DNA of 64,000 nucleotides from CAZGCA01 sp964524145 (GCA_964524145.1 CAZGCA010000027.1:1-64000), one strand, 5' to 3'; numbered from the stretch's first letter, positions 43,646 to 52,655 are shown. Made by a program: numbers and translations. The notes: a model not told the origin generated them from the letters alone.

Positions 43646-44533
43646 TCAGAAAAGCCTCAGGTTTTCTCCAGAGCGAACCTCTTTCTCGATCTCTCTGACG
43701 ACCTTGTCCCTATTGTCAACCTGTAGCTGCGGCTTTGCCGACGAGAGCACCTCCCAGGCAAGATCGTCGAGAAGCCCGGCCGTCCTCTCTTCGTCAGGCT
43801 CGGCCTCGAGAACCACGGTAAGCTCGTTGCCAAGACGCGTAATGGCAGCCAGGGACGGGTCTTTGGTTCCGTTCAGTCTCTCTGCGTCGCCGTGATGGTT
43901 GCCTATGGCGTCTATCAGTTCTTCCGGGAACTTCCATCGCGAGGCCACAAAAGCCCCGGCGTGGGCATGGTCAAACCCAAAGGTTCCGAGCTCGGCCTCG
44001 TGCAGCGGAACTCCCTCCCGGTCAACTGCGGCAAACACTTCCTTGTACTTCTCGGGCATGTTCTGTACGATCATGGTTTTGCCCAGGTCGTGCAACAACC
44101 CTGCAATAAAGTCCTCGCCATCGAAGCGCAACCCGAACGATCGAGCGAGCTTCGTGGTGACGCCCCCACAGATAACGGAATGATCCCAGAACCCCATCTT
44201 GTCAAGCATCAGGCGGCCGCCGCCGCGGCTCAAGGTCTCGAGCACCGCTATGCCGATAACAATATTCTTGACTTCGTTGAGCCCGAGAATCACCATGGCA
44301 AGTTTGACGGACCCCACATGCTGGCTCATGCCGTAATACGAAGAGTTGGCTATCTTGAGTATCTTGGCGGATAAACCGGGATCCTTGTGTACTTCTTCGA
44401 CAAGGTCGTCGATCGCCGAGGTCGGATCCTTGGTCAACCTCAGCACGTTCGTCACTATATCGGGGAGCATGGGCGCTTCGCTAAGCGCTCCGAGTCGTTG
44501 CTGGATCTCCGCGTCATTCAAGTCTGCGTTCAT
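43646..44533 (-). CDS. HDOD domain signalling protein
   Basis: A 295-residue protein dominated by an HDOD domain (about residues 10-205): LSEAPMLPDIVTNVLRLTKDPTSAIDDLVEEVHKDPGLSAKILKIANSSYYG is diagnostic, followed by VKLAMVILGLNEVKNIVIGIAVLE and a GLLHDLGKTMIVQNMPEKYKEV segment that keeps an HD-like motif. HDOD proteins are regulators linked to signalling and motility; enzymatic activity is usually lost. The C-terminal 80 residues are helical. ATG at 44533 with GGGGGTG close upstream; a TTG at 44551 is less likely. First gene of a three-gene unit with a promoter at 44693. Confidence 0.92.
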   Translation of the reverse strand: MNADLNDAEIQQRLGALSEAPMLPDIVTNVLRLTKDPTSAIDDLVEEVHKDPGLSAKILKIANSSYYGMSQHVGSVKLAMVILGLNEVKNIVIGIAVLETLSRGGGRLMLDKMGFWDHSVICGGVTTKLARSFGLRFDGEDFIAGLLHDLGKTMIVQNMPEKYKEVFAAVDREGVPLHEAELGTFGFDHAHAGAFVASRWKFPEELIDAIGNHHGDAERLNGTKDPSLAAITRLGNELTVVLEAEPDEERTAGLLDDLAWEVLSSAKPQLQVDNRDKVVREIEKEVRSGENLRLF

Positions 44534-44692
44534 ATCACCCCCTTGGACCAAACACCAGTCCTGTTCCCGGTATCCAAAGCTGTATCTCGACTGGACAGAG
44601 CATTTCAGACGAGTGCTGACACGCCTTTAACGCCAGTTAGCCGCTATCATCCTGTCGGCGAATTGCCTTCCGTTACCAAGCATAGCACCACC

Positions 44693-44722
44693 ATTCTAGC
44701 ACGCCGAACATGCCGGCGTCAA
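44693..44722 (-). promoter_or_regulatory. Promoter of the HDOD operon
   Basis: On the minus strand, TTGACG (44717-44722), 18 bases, TAGAAT (44693-44698), about 160 bases upstream of the ATG at 44533. Confidence 0.5.
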
Positions 44723-44759
44723 AAGAAGCCATTCACGTAGCTGCAATCTCACCGGCAGT

Positions 44760-45248
44760 TCAGGTCAACCGCCTCACTGCAATAAAGGCTCCTGCACAAA
44801 CCAGCGTGGCAACGGCCAGCCGAACGACCGTCTTCTCCAGAATCCCTTGCTTTTGCTCAAGATAGTCCTCGGCGCTGTCGATGGAGTTGGCCCTTTCCAG
44901 CGCCGCCACCTCAGCGTCAAGCTTCGCAAGTTCGCCCTTGTTTCGGGCCAAGGATTCCTCTTTTTCGAGTCGCTGTTTGTCCTCCGGTGTAACCCAGTCC
45001 CCGCGATGCTCGACAAGGCCACGTTCCTGCTTCGCCTCCTCAGACATATCGAGCGTGACAGATTTCACCTTGTCCCGTGCGAATATGGTCACATACTCCC
45101 TTCCTGCTCCCCCTTTCATCCTTAGCTTGACGACGTTCCCACTCTGTTCGACCACGATTCCCTCATGTTCGGTACCATCTTTGAGTAGAACCGTGTCCGC
45201 TGAAACCGAAAGAGGTATAAGGAGGATTCCAAGAAGCGCACTCGACAT
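44760..45248 (-). CDS. Exported small protein with coiled coil and C-terminal membrane helix
   Basis: A 162-residue protein. Signal peptide MSSALLGILLIPLSVSA, then a beta-rich part (DTVLLKDGTEHEGIVVEQSGNVVKLRMKGGAGREYVTIFARDKVKSVTL) that recalls short Sm-like modules in Planctomycetes envelope proteins. A coiled coil follows (about 88-135, EDKQRLEKEESLARNKGELAKLDAEVAALERANS), then a membrane helix (VVRLAVATLVCAGAFIAV). Start chosen at ATG 45248 for the signal peptide; the same frame stays open upstream to 45401, but that part is unlike a protein start. Function unknown. Confidence 0.72.
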   Translation of the reverse strand: MSSALLGILLIPLSVSADTVLLKDGTEHEGIVVEQSGNVVKLRMKGGAGREYVTIFARDKVKSVTLDMSEEAKQERGLVEHRGDWVTPEDKQRLEKEESLARNKGELAKLDAEVAALERANSIDSAEDYLEQKQGILEKTVVRLAVATLVCAGAFIAVRRLT

Positions 45249-45428
45249 AGCTCGCCTTGGAAGAATGTGAATAGCCGCCCTCAAATCCGACTCCTTCCAG
45301 TTCCCCCGGTTAGTGCCAAGTGTAGTGAAACGATCCCGAATTGTCAACTTTGTTGTTGGCAGGGATAGCGTCTCACGAGAACGAGCAGTTCCCACAATCA
45401 CGACTCGGTTCTCGTGCGGCCCGTCGTT

Positions 45429-47198
45429 TCATGTTGCCTGTTGCCGCGTTACGCAGAATACGAACCAAGCGAGGAGTCCGACGAGGGACGACGCCGAAAC
45501 AAGTTGGGAACACCGTCCCCATGGCGGCGAACCGTATTCGAAGGCGAGGTTGTGTGTACCAGAAGGTAGCGCTACGTGAATAAACCCCTCGTCACCAAGC
45601 TTCATCTCGGAGTCTTGTCGCTCGCCGTTGCGCCAGTATCGCCAGCCGGGAAAGTAATAGGACTGCAACGCAAGCGTGACCTCAGTTGTGCAGTCGACGT
45701 CTGCCGTGTACCTCGCCCCGTGCTGCGTCCAACCGCTCACCGTGCCGTTTCCCTCAACGACCTCGAGGTGTGATTCGCTGCAGTGCGCTTCGTTCCACTC
45801 CGGTTCGAGCGTTTCGGCCGCGGCAGTCTTGGGAACGTACTCAGCCCGTGCCGTGGTCCCGATGATGCCCGCGCTCTCCTCGAGATCGATCCGCTCGAGG
45901 ATGTACTGCCGGTCTACGGGACCGACTCGGATCGAGACAGCCTTTATAGTCGGTGCTGCCAGCCCGAGAACGAGCAGCATGATACTGAAATAGAACGCTC
46001 CACGCAATCGACCGTTGACGGAATCGAGATCAGACCAGCGGGCAAGGGCGTGCAACGCGAAGAGCACCGCGATGCTGCCAAACAACGTAGTGAAAGCGAG
46101 GAGCCGCCACGGAAACTGTATGTACCCAAACAGATTCGGCACAAGATCCCATCTCATAACCGGAGTCATCGTTACGACCACCAGCACAACGAGAAGGAGT
46201 ACCGCGCCACACAGCCGCCGGGCAGGCGCTTGTTCATCGCGGTCAGCGATCACCAGCGGCAACAGAACGACCGCAGCGACGATGTGCCAGCCTATCGCGA
46301 AGGACATCCTGTCGTCCGGACCGGGACAGCTCAGGCCGAACTCCCAGGTTCGGGCAAAGAACTGTGGCCAGAGCACCGCGTGCGATGCCACATCGTCGGC
46401 CGTCGCCCACATCGTTGCCGCGTCGGTTCCGACAAGACGCATATTCGCGAGTGCCGGCACCCAGAAGAACGCGCTCAACGCCTGGCCCAACACGATGAGG
46501 ATCGCAGCCCGAAACCAGTGGCGCCGGATCTCTTTAACAAGTAGAACGTAAAGGCACAGGACAGCGCTGAAGTACAGAGCCATAATGTTGTGCGATAGTG
46601 TGAGCGCCGCGTACGACAGGCTACCGATGAGCAGGCCTTTGTGACGGTCTTCGGTAGCAAGCATATGGCATCCGAGAAGTATCAGCGGGAAGAAGACGAA
46701 CGACCAGCACTCGGCGACGCTGCCTCTGACGTAGACGTCCACCATTCGGTACGGTGCGGTGACGTACACTGCCGAGGCGAGCCCGACTATCTCCGGAGAA
46801 CGAGGAAGCCGGTACTTCCTGCTTATGTACGAGAGGAACGCTGCCATCGAGAGCCCCGAGAGCACGAGGCTCAGTGCGAAAGACACCTTGACGGCTTGCA
46901 TCAGGTCGGCCCCGAGCAGGTGGGCGACCTCGGCGACATACGTCGCCAGCGGCGCGTAGAACGTGAAGAACGGCATGCCGTGGCCGAACGCGAGGTCGGG
47001 CGACCACGGGACCAGTAGCCGCCTGTTCTGCGTGATGACGTGGTGCATCTCGTGCAGACGCATCACGGGCGCGAACAGCTCGTGGCTTGAGAAAAACTCG
47101 ACCGTCCCGAGCGGGATGCACGCCAGCAGCGACACGAGAACCACTGCGGCGAGAATGAGCGCGCGTCTCTTTAGCATTGGGAGATTGGGTTCGTCCAT
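45429..47198 (-). CDS. Polytopic membrane protein of the PTPS-related / glycosyltransferase-like group
   Basis: A 589-residue protein with about ten membrane helices in the N-terminal 430 residues and a periplasmic beta-rich C-terminal domain. FGHGMPFFTFYAPLATYVAEVAHLLGADLMQAVKVSFALSLVLSGLSMAAFLSYISRKY and YVTAPYRMVDVYVRGSVAECWSFVFFPLILLG match the integral membrane family annotated as 6-pyruvoyl-tetrahydropterin synthase-related, which has the look of GT-C glycosyltransferases. No enzymatic role is proven. It starts 3 bases after a 115-residue membrane protein gene, so the two are probably cotranslated. Confidence 0.82.
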   Translation of the reverse strand: MDEPNLPMLKRRALILAAVVLVSLLACIPLGTVEFFSSHELFAPVMRLHEMHHVITQNRRLLVPWSPDLAFGHGMPFFTFYAPLATYVAEVAHLLGADLMQAVKVSFALSLVLSGLSMAAFLSYISRKYRLPRSPEIVGLASAVYVTAPYRMVDVYVRGSVAECWSFVFFPLILLGCHMLATEDRHKGLLIGSLSYAALTLSHNIMALYFSAVLCLYVLLVKEIRRHWFRAAILIVLGQALSAFFWVPALANMRLVGTDAATMWATADDVASHAVLWPQFFARTWEFGLSCPGPDDRMSFAIGWHIVAAVVLLPLVIADRDEQAPARRLCGAVLLLVVLVVVTMTPVMRWDLVPNLFGYIQFPWRLLAFTTLFGSIAVLFALHALARWSDLDSVNGRLRGAFYFSIMLLVLGLAAPTIKAVSIRVGPVDRQYILERIDLEESAGIIGTTARAEYVPKTAAAETLEPEWNEAHCSESHLEVVEGNGTVSGWTQHGARYTADVDCTTEVTLALQSYYFPGWRYWRNGERQDSEMKLGDEGFIHVALPSGTHNLAFEYGSPPWGRCSQLVSASSLVGLLAWFVFCVTRQQAT

Positions 47199-47201
47199 AG
47201 C

Positions 47202-47549
47202 TCACGACGTCCAATACGCGCGGTAGGTTAACAGGACCACAAGCACTCCAATGATAATGGCAACGAGAGCCATCCTCGTTCCGGCGCGGTCTCCCTGTTG
47301 GAGATATCGTCTTAGCGCTCGGACGCCGAGGTGGAGCGACAGCCCGCAGAGGGCCAGTATGTAGAGCCACGCCAGGAACTTGATCACGGCCTCTATGATG
47401 ACTCCTTCGGGGTTCGGGATCGTCCACGCAGCGTTGGCAAGATTGGTGCCCAGGACGAGCGCGAGCAGCGCGAATACACAGGCGGTACGCCATGTCGGCA
47501 GGGCGGTTCCGCAACGGGTTTCGGGAGATTGCTCATTATGCTTGTTCAT
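47202..47549 (-). CDS. Small membrane protein with TrbC/VirB2-like topology
   Basis: A 115-residue protein: a signal-like helix ending LGTNLANAAWTIPNPEG, then two membrane helices (VIKFLAWLYILALCGLSLHLGVRALRRY and MALVAIIIGVLVVLLTYRAYW). The order - cleavable helix, short loop, two helices joined by a basic loop - resembles conjugative pilin (TrbC/VirB2) precursors, but no conjugation genes are nearby, so this is topology only. It is coupled to the glycosyltransferase-like gene 3 bases downstream and may be its partner. ATG at 47549 with a weak ribosome site. Confidence 0.65.
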   Translation of the reverse strand: MNKHNEQSPETRCGTALPTWRTACVFALLALVLGTNLANAAWTIPNPEGVIIEAVIKFLAWLYILALCGLSLHLGVRALRRYLQQGDRAGTRMALVAIIIGVLVVLLTYRAYWTS

Positions 47550-47585
47550 GCGTTTCTCATCACCAGGTTCCGGTATCTCTCACGT

Positions 47586-47671
47586 GGGTGGCACAAACAT
47601 CCTGCCTGTGATTGGCATTGTCAACAGGCTGGAAGCCTGTTCCACCCAAGCTGTGCTTGGGGGTGCCACCC
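47586..47671. repeat. Three-hairpin intergenic element
   Basis: A perfect 9-bp outer stem (GGGTGGCAC 47586-47594 with GTGCCACCC 47663-47671) encloses two perfect hairpins: AACAGGCT / AGCCTGTT (47623-47630, 47634-47641, loop GGA) and CCCAAGC / GCTTGGG (47645-47651, 47655-47661, loop TGT). A third, degenerate one lies near 47591-47610 (CACA...TGTG). It fills most of the 140-base gap between two membrane protein genes. A weaker relative lies at 49239-49288. Confidence 0.7.
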
Positions 47672-47689
47672 GTCGTCCATGAATTGTCC

Positions 47690-49078
47690 TCACCAGTATA
47701 TGTAGAGCAATGTTTCCATCAGCCAGGTTTGAGCGAAGAGCAGCGCGGCGGTAACGTACAGCATAGTCCGCGAGCTCGTTTCCCGGATGACGCGAAGCAG
47801 GTACAGGGACGCCGGCACGATTATGAACGGGAAATAGTAGCTCGAGACCCGGGCGTTCTCGCTCTTGCCGAGGTACGTGAAGTTAAACACGACGAGCATG
47901 ACGAGTGCCGCGATCAGATACTTGTCCGGCCGCGACTGCCACGTCTTGGCGCGCACTCTGGCAATCCATTCTCCGAAGAACAGGACCGCCACCGGGATGC
48001 CCGCAAAGAACAAGACTTCGAACGGGTTGCCGAACCGCCAGACCCAGTACGATGCGCGCGGCGTGTACAGCTCCATGTAGTAGAGATCCTCGCGCACTTG
48101 GACCACGGCCGTCCTGAGCGCTGACACGACGTTGAACCCTGTCATCCAGTACAGCACCAGGTAGAAAGCGACAAACGTCGCGAGCATGAGAGCGGTGGCG
48201 ATCAGTGTCTTCCGTCTGCGAGACGAGTCGACAATGCTGAAGAAGAATACCGCCGCGAAGAAGGTGCCCAGGTTTGCCAGGTCGAACGACATGAAGAACG
48301 TCATCGCGAACGCGAATCCCATCAGCGGCGCATAGACTACCGTCCTTCGATCCATCGCTCTGAAAAACAGGAATATCGTCGTCACCGTAAAGAGAGCGTA
48401 GACCGCATTCATCGAGGTGGCGTTGTGCATCACGATCGTCGGCGTCACAACGTAGAGCGTTGCGGCGACGAGTGCGGACTCGCGACCCGCCAGATCGCGT
48501 GCAAACAGGTAGAGCGGCACAACGGTGAGCGAAGCAATCACGACAACTCCGGTTGCAACGTTCACCAATTCGCCGCCGGTCAGAAACCCGAGCGCCCAAA
48601 GAAACAGTATCGGCCCGGGCGGGTGCGTTCTGCCGTGCATCGAGAGGTGAGGCCTGATATCGGCGAAGTTGCGAAGGAAATGTCCCGGAGACTTCACGGA
48701 CGGGATATCGCCGTAGTACTCGAGACCGTGTCGAGCGAACGGGACCCCGACCTCGGCGAATCCGGTGTTCATCGCTGCCGTGGCGAGGCTGAACATCAGC
48801 GACACGACGACGAAGAAGACCAGTGTGAGCAACGTCGACGTGCCGGGTTGCCCGACCTTATGGAGAACTGCGAGGAAGACAAGAAAAAGCGCCGGCGGGA
48901 CGAGGTGTCGCAGGGTGAGCGCGTGCGGTTGCCACAGCGCGTAGAGCGGCGTCACGTGTCCGGGCAACCAGTCCCAGTGCGCCGCCGCGCACAACAGCAG
49001 GAACCCCAGAAAGAAACAAGCCGCCCCAGCATAGAGTACGAGGAGAACTGTCGTACGACGTTCGAGTTTCAATGTCAC
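47690..49078 (-). CDS. GT39/PMT-like polytopic glycosyltransferase
   Basis: A 462-residue membrane protein with about eleven helices and the GT-C arrangement: a periplasmic loop with an acidic residue early on, then GRTHPPGPILFLWALGFLTGGELVN, LFARDLAGRESALVAATLYVVTPTIVMHNATSMNAVYALF, which recalls mannosyl/arabinosyl transferases of the GT39/ArnT superfamily. It would transfer a sugar from a polyprenyl-linked donor on the outer side of the inner membrane. The GTG at 49078 has GAGG upstream and removes a Gly/Arg-rich stretch that does not look membrane-like. It shares direction and type with the gene at 45429. Confidence 0.8.
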   Translation of the reverse strand: MTLKLERRTTVLLVLYAGAACFFLGFLLLCAAAHWDWLPGHVTPLYALWQPHALTLRHLVPPALFLVFLAVLHKVGQPGTSTLLTLVFFVVVSLMFSLATAAMNTGFAEVGVPFARHGLEYYGDIPSVKSPGHFLRNFADIRPHLSMHGRTHPPGPILFLWALGFLTGGELVNVATGVVVIASLTVVPLYLFARDLAGRESALVAATLYVVTPTIVMHNATSMNAVYALFTVTTIFLFFRAMDRRTVVYAPLMGFAFAMTFFMSFDLANLGTFFAAVFFFSIVDSSRRRKTLIATALMLATFVAFYLVLYWMTGFNVVSALRTAVVQVREDLYYMELYTPRASYWVWRFGNPFEVLFFAGIPVAVLFFGEWIARVRAKTWQSRPDKYLIAALVMLVVFNFTYLGKSENARVSSYYFPFIIVPASLYLLRVIRETSSRTMLYVTAALLFAQTWLMETLLYIYW

Positions 49079-49156
49079 CGCCGGTATACCTCTTCGAGAA
49101 TGAAGTTTCCCGGCACCGGAGACAGGCCGTTGCCCCCACACGTTCCATCACCCCAA

Positions 49157-49177
49157 CCCTCTCCCAACGGGAGAGGG
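49157..49177. repeat. 9-bp perfect hairpin, CCCTCTCCC arms
   Basis: Arms at 49157-49165 and 49169-49177, loop AAC. It follows the glycosyltransferase gene start region and has no T-run. Confidence 0.5.
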
Positions 49178-49238
49178 AGAAACAGACGCACGTGGTTCCG
49201 CCCCGACCTGGGAACTCTGCCATCGCCAATTGGTGAAG

Positions 49239-49288
49239 GTGGCATGGGGATCCTGCCCATGAAATCACCCGGAAGACGTCCGCGCCAC
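49239..49288. repeat. Degenerate relative of the three-hairpin element
   Basis: Outer arms GTGGC (49239-49243) and GCCAC (49284-49288) enclose a CATGGG / CCCATG hairpin (49243-49248, 49256-49261). The GTGGCA...ATCCTGCC...TG order copies the left part of the element at 47586. Confidence 0.4.
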
Positions 49289-49296
49289 ATGAAATT

Positions 49297-49390
49297 ATTG
49301 GGAACGGCATAACCAATGTCCCATCGATACACCGCACACCCGTCATTGCGAGCCACCTTCAGGTGGCGTGGCAATCTCGCATTGTGCGCT
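49297..49390. repeat. Dispersed REP-like repeat, copy 1
   Basis: About 94 bases starting ATTGGGAACGGCAT and ending GCATTGTGCGCT, about 92% identical by eye to 61338-61431. It contains CGTCATTGCGAG, then a GCCACC-TTCA-GGTGGC hairpin, then GTGGCAATCTCGC. The other copy has GCCGCC-TTCA-GGCGGC, so both arms changed together and the stem is kept. Weaker similarity continues for roughly 40 bases. Confidence 0.85.
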
Positions 49391-49444
49391 CTGCCCCGTC
49401 TGTTCGACGCCTCTTGCGACAGCGAAATCCCTCTCATTGTGAGG

Positions 49445-49460
49445 ATGTCCAGCCGGACAT
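49445..49460. repeat. Short hairpin, ATGTCC arms
   Basis: Arms at 49445-49450 and 49455-49460 with loop AGCC, downstream of the dispersed repeat. Confidence 0.35.
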
Positions 49461-49640
49461 TGGTTATCCAGGAGTCAATAGCTGCCACCTTCCAAGGCGA
49501 GGGAGCGCGCATGCCCAGGGCGAGAGGCAAGTGGTTACGCCCCAAGAGACAGCGAGGAGAGATGCGATTGTCATCTCGCAGGGAGAAGATTCCTGGCTCG
49601 TCCATTCGCAAAGAGAACCCTCAGTTACTCAATCTCTCAA

Positions 49641-50987
49641 TCACTCAATCTCTGAATGAAACAGCCCGAACGCTCTGATTGTCGGGCATGCCAGCGCCTT
49701 GCGGATTGTGAGACGGACCTTGGTTGCGGTCACGTCGCCGAACCTGTCGAGACGTTTGTGACCGATAGTCGTGCCGTCGGCAACCACCTCCCAGCGGCTC
49801 CCGTTCCATGCCTCCACTGCATACTCCTCCACCCGCTGGCCCAGAGCAATATGTTCCTGAACCATCGACCGGTTGAACGTTGTCGGTCCGCCAAGATCGA
49901 TTTCGAGCCAGGCTTCCGTTACACCGTCGTCCGTGGCCCAGTAGGTGGCCGGGTCACCGTCGATGGCATTTTCAGGGCCGAACGCCGGATCGCCGCCGCG
50001 GACGGCGCTTGCCGCCGCCGGTTTTCGCTGGGCCAGGTTTGTCCTGAACGTGTCGCTGACGATCTTCCACAGCTCCCGCAGCCGGGCCACGTCGCTTTCG
50101 GGCAGTTGGCCGCGCCGGTCGGGCGACACGTTGAGCAGCAGCGTCGCGCCGCGCCCGACGGACTTGTAGTAGATATCGAACACTTCGTCGATGCTGCGAA
50201 GCGATTTCTCGTCGTTGGTGTGGAAGAACCAGTGGCCCTTGCGTATCGGCACATCGCACTCCGCCGGATGCCAGACCTTCTCGCCGTTGCGTTCCTGGAC
50301 GTTCCAGAGCGTCTCCGGCGCAACGCCCTCCTCGTTCCCGACCCAGCGGATGTCCGGGCCGCAAATGGCAATGAGCGCATCCGGCTGCAGCTCGCGAATC
50401 AGCGCGTAATACCCGTCCCAGTCGTAGACGTGCCCCTTGGTTCCCGCGCCGTCGAACCACACCTCGCCTACCTCGCCATAGCCGGTCAGAAGTTCGCGCA
50501 AAAGAGCTTTGAAGTACACGTCATACGCCTTGTTATCGGCGTACATGGGCTCGTGCCTGTCCCACGGAGAAAGGTAAAAGCCGAACATGATGCCCAGGTC
50601 ACGGCACGCGTCCGCCACCTCGCGTACCACGTCGCCTTTCCCGTCGCGCCACGGGCTCGACGTAACGCCGTAATGCGTGTAAGCGGTCGGGTACGTGCAG
50701 AACCCGTCGTGATGTTTGGCCGTGACAACGAGGTACTTCATGCCAACTTCTTTCGCCACCTCGACCCACTGCCGTCCGTTGAACTCCGTCGGATTGAACG
50801 TTTTCGGATCCTTCGTCCCGTCTGTCCATTCCTGGTTGTGGAACGTGTTGATCCCGAAATGGCAGAACATGCCGTATTCCATCTCCTGCCACGCGATCTG
50901 TGCGGGCGTCGGCACCGGCGGCAAGGGCTCAGGCGGGGGAGCGGATGTAATTGCAAGCGCAGACAGAATCATCATCGGAATCCCCAT
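49641..50987 (-). CDS. Exported alpha-L-fucosidase (GH29) with C-terminal F5/8 type C domain
   Basis: A 448-residue glycoside hydrolase. Signal peptide (MGIPMMILSALAITSA), then the GH29 barrel: MFCHFGINTFHNQEW, MKYLVVTAKHHDGFCTYPTAYT and FGFYLSPWDRHEP, with GEVWFDGAG holding the presumed Asp nucleophile. The C-terminal 120 residues (PAFGPENAIDGDPATYWAT...) form a discoidin-like carbohydrate-binding domain. It should release terminal L-fucose from glycans outside the inner membrane. The family normally uses an acid/base that is hard to place from sequence alone. ATG at 50987 has AAGGAG 9 bases upstream. It is downstream of an isomerase-like gene and a sugar importer on the same strand, which suits a fucoside utilisation locus. 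Confidence 0.92.
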   Translation of the reverse strand: MGIPMMILSALAITSAPPPEPLPPVPTPAQIAWQEMEYGMFCHFGINTFHNQEWTDGTKDPKTFNPTEFNGRQWVEVAKEVGMKYLVVTAKHHDGFCTYPTAYTHYGVTSSPWRDGKGDVVREVADACRDLGIMFGFYLSPWDRHEPMYADNKAYDVYFKALLRELLTGYGEVGEVWFDGAGTKGHVYDWDGYYALIRELQPDALIAICGPDIRWVGNEEGVAPETLWNVQERNGEKVWHPAECDVPIRKGHWFFHTNDEKSLRSIDEVFDIYYKSVGRGATLLLNVSPDRRGQLPESDVARLRELWKIVSDTFRTNLAQRKPAAASAVRGGDPAFGPENAIDGDPATYWATDDGVTEAWLEIDLGGPTTFNRSMVQEHIALGQRVEEYAVEAWNGSRWEVVADGTTIGHKRLDRFGDVTATKVRLTIRKALACPTIRAFGLFHSEIE

Positions 50988-51185
50988 CGTCGAAACTCCT
51001 TTCAAAGTGGACCGGCATGCGGTGTTTCGCTTCGTCCGGCAGCTACGTCTTCTTCAACATTCCCGGCGACCGCGTCCAGACATCAGCGGCCTTATGACAA
51101 GAATTTGGATAGATTATACACTATCTTCGACGCGAATCCGGCAGGTGAGATCCGCGGAACGGTCACGCCGACTTCTCCGGAACCG

Positions 51186-52655
51186 CTAGACGATTTGGGC
51201 GCGGATGCCGTAGAGCCTGCAATATGCTGCCAGCTCTTTCTTGTAATCGCCGTAGAAAAAGATCTGGTGGAACCCAGGATAGTCCAGCAAGTCCGAGACG
51301 CCGTCGAGCCTCAGGCTCACTGACACAACACACCCGCCCGAAGGCGGCACGGCGATGTTGTCGGCAACCTCTCCCGCGGAGATGATCATTTGCGCCGGCA
51401 CATCCCGTCCGTCGCCAAGGATGACAGAGGCCACGGTGACCCGCTGCCCGACGCGCCAGTGCGGCACGGGCACTGCGTCCCGCATGCCGTGGTGATGTGA
51501 CATACGGAACGGCTCGGGCGGCTGGTCGAACCCGTTCAGCCGGGTGGCACAAGTGCAGTGCGCGCCGATCAGACAGTCGTTGGCGGTGTCGGGTACCGGG
51601 TCCTGCTGAAACCCCGGCCGGTCGAAGAGATATTGGACGAGGGCGTGCGTGACGCAGGCACCGACGTCCGCCTCGCACGCGGCCGGCACGCCGTGGTCGA
51701 GCATCCGCGACCAGGCAATACACGGGAGGCTTATGTCGGTATACCGCAGCGCAGTCAGACAATCCATGGCGATACCGTCACCTTCTTCGCGCTCGAGAAT
51801 CGTGCGCGCCACCACGTAGCTCTTGACGCCGTTGGTAATGTCTTCCCGGGTCGGTCCGGTAACACGTTCCGCGCCGTCGAGATACTCGGCTGCGATGGCT
51901 TTGATCTCGCTCGATGTCGGCGTCCTCTCGTACAACTCGAGAAACGTGCTCGCAGGGATGTAGCGCAGCTTCGTGCCCAGCTGCGCGACTTCGATGTCCT
52001 TGCGCTCCTTGCCTTGCAGCACGATGAAGCGCGTCTCGCGGAGTTTCGCGCCTGCCTTGATCATCTTCAGTCCATAGATGGCCTGGCTGAAATCGTCGGT
52101 CGAGCAGATGAACGCGCCGTCCTTCTTCGCGAGCGAAGCCGTGTTGCTTGTAAAGGCGGCGCCGATAGGTGCGAAGATCACCGCCGGGACAGGGCTGTCG
52201 ACAGCCTTGGTCGCAGTCGGCCATGCGTGCTCCTGGCGGTCAAGCAGGACCAGGAAAAGCCCGTCCAGGTCTTCGGTTTCGGCCTGGGCAAACCACCGGT
52301 AGGCTTCTCTCGGGGAGTAGATGGGCTCGGGCCGGAGGTCGACATTCATGTTGAACTCGCGTGCCGCAGCCATGATCTGCTGGCGATACATTTTCAGTGC
52401 AGCCTCGCCGTCGTAGACGGCCCCGGGCCAGAGTATCCCGTACTCGCCTTTGCGTCGAACAAACGCCGCTTTCACGCGAGGGACATATCTGGATGCCGGT
52501 CCTGCCGGTGCAACAGCGGTCGCACCGGACACCTCTTCTCCTGCGACGCGCGTAACCAAGGTCTGGCTCAAGGCTGCGGAGCCTGCTGCAACCATAAACG
52601 TCCGTCTGGAACAACCACAGCCCCGGCTCCGCTCCGAGTTCTTCCTCGATCCCAT
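51186..52655 (-). CDS. Tat-exported L-fucose/arabinose isomerase-like protein
   Basis: A 489-residue protein with a twin-arginine signal (CSRRTFMVAAGSAALSQTLV). The rest follows the FucI/AraA sugar isomerase layout: two Rossmann-like domains (LDGLFLVLLDRQEH, VPAVIFAPIGAAFT) and a C-terminal domain with metal-site candidates in CLTALRYTDISLPCIAWSRMLDHGVPAACEADVGACVTHAL and HCTCATRLNG. Real FucI/AraA enzymes are cytoplasmic, so an exported relative may have another role, such as a ligand-binding or secreted isomerase. ATG at 52655 with AGGAGA upstream. It lies between the sugar importer genes and the fucosidase gene. Confidence 0.78.
   Translation of the reverse strand: MGSRKNSERSRGCGCSRRTFMVAAGSAALSQTLVTRVAGEEVSGATAVAPAGPASRYVPRVKAAFVRRKGEYGILWPGAVYDGEAALKMYRQQIMAAAREFNMNVDLRPEPIYSPREAYRWFAQAETEDLDGLFLVLLDRQEHAWPTATKAVDSPVPAVIFAPIGAAFTSNTASLAKKDGAFICSTDDFSQAIYGLKMIKAGAKLRETRFIVLQGKERKDIEVAQLGTKLRYIPASTFLELYERTPTSSEIKAIAAEYLDGAERVTGPTREDITNGVKSYVVARTILEREEGDGIAMDCLTALRYTDISLPCIAWSRMLDHGVPAACEADVGACVTHALVQYLFDRPGFQQDPVPDTANDCLIGAHCTCATRLNGFDQPPEPFRMSHHHGMRDAVPVPHWRVGQRVTVASVILGDGRDVPAQMIISAGEVADNIAVPPSGGCVVSVSLRLDGVSDLLDYPGFHQIFFYGDYKKELAAYCRLYGIRAQIV

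Larger units (their letters stand above)
49079..49640. other. Repeat-rich intergenic region
   Basis: No gene is seen in these 562 bases. The region packs at least four hairpin elements (49157-49177, 49239-49288, 49297-49390, 49445-49460) and, near 49620-49660, short tandem runs of an ACTCAATCTCT type. Frames on both strands here look like chance readings. Confidence 0.65.

Noticed and set aside
47202..47549. Conjugation pilin (TrbC/VirB2) assignment
   Set aside because: Only the topology is similar; no other type IV secretion gene is present, so it is kept as a small membrane protein.
49075..49611. Minus-strand frame of about 178 codons across the repeat-rich gap
   Set aside because: It runs through hairpin repeats, and the same repeat at 61338 is read in a similar frame by chance; no start signal or motif.
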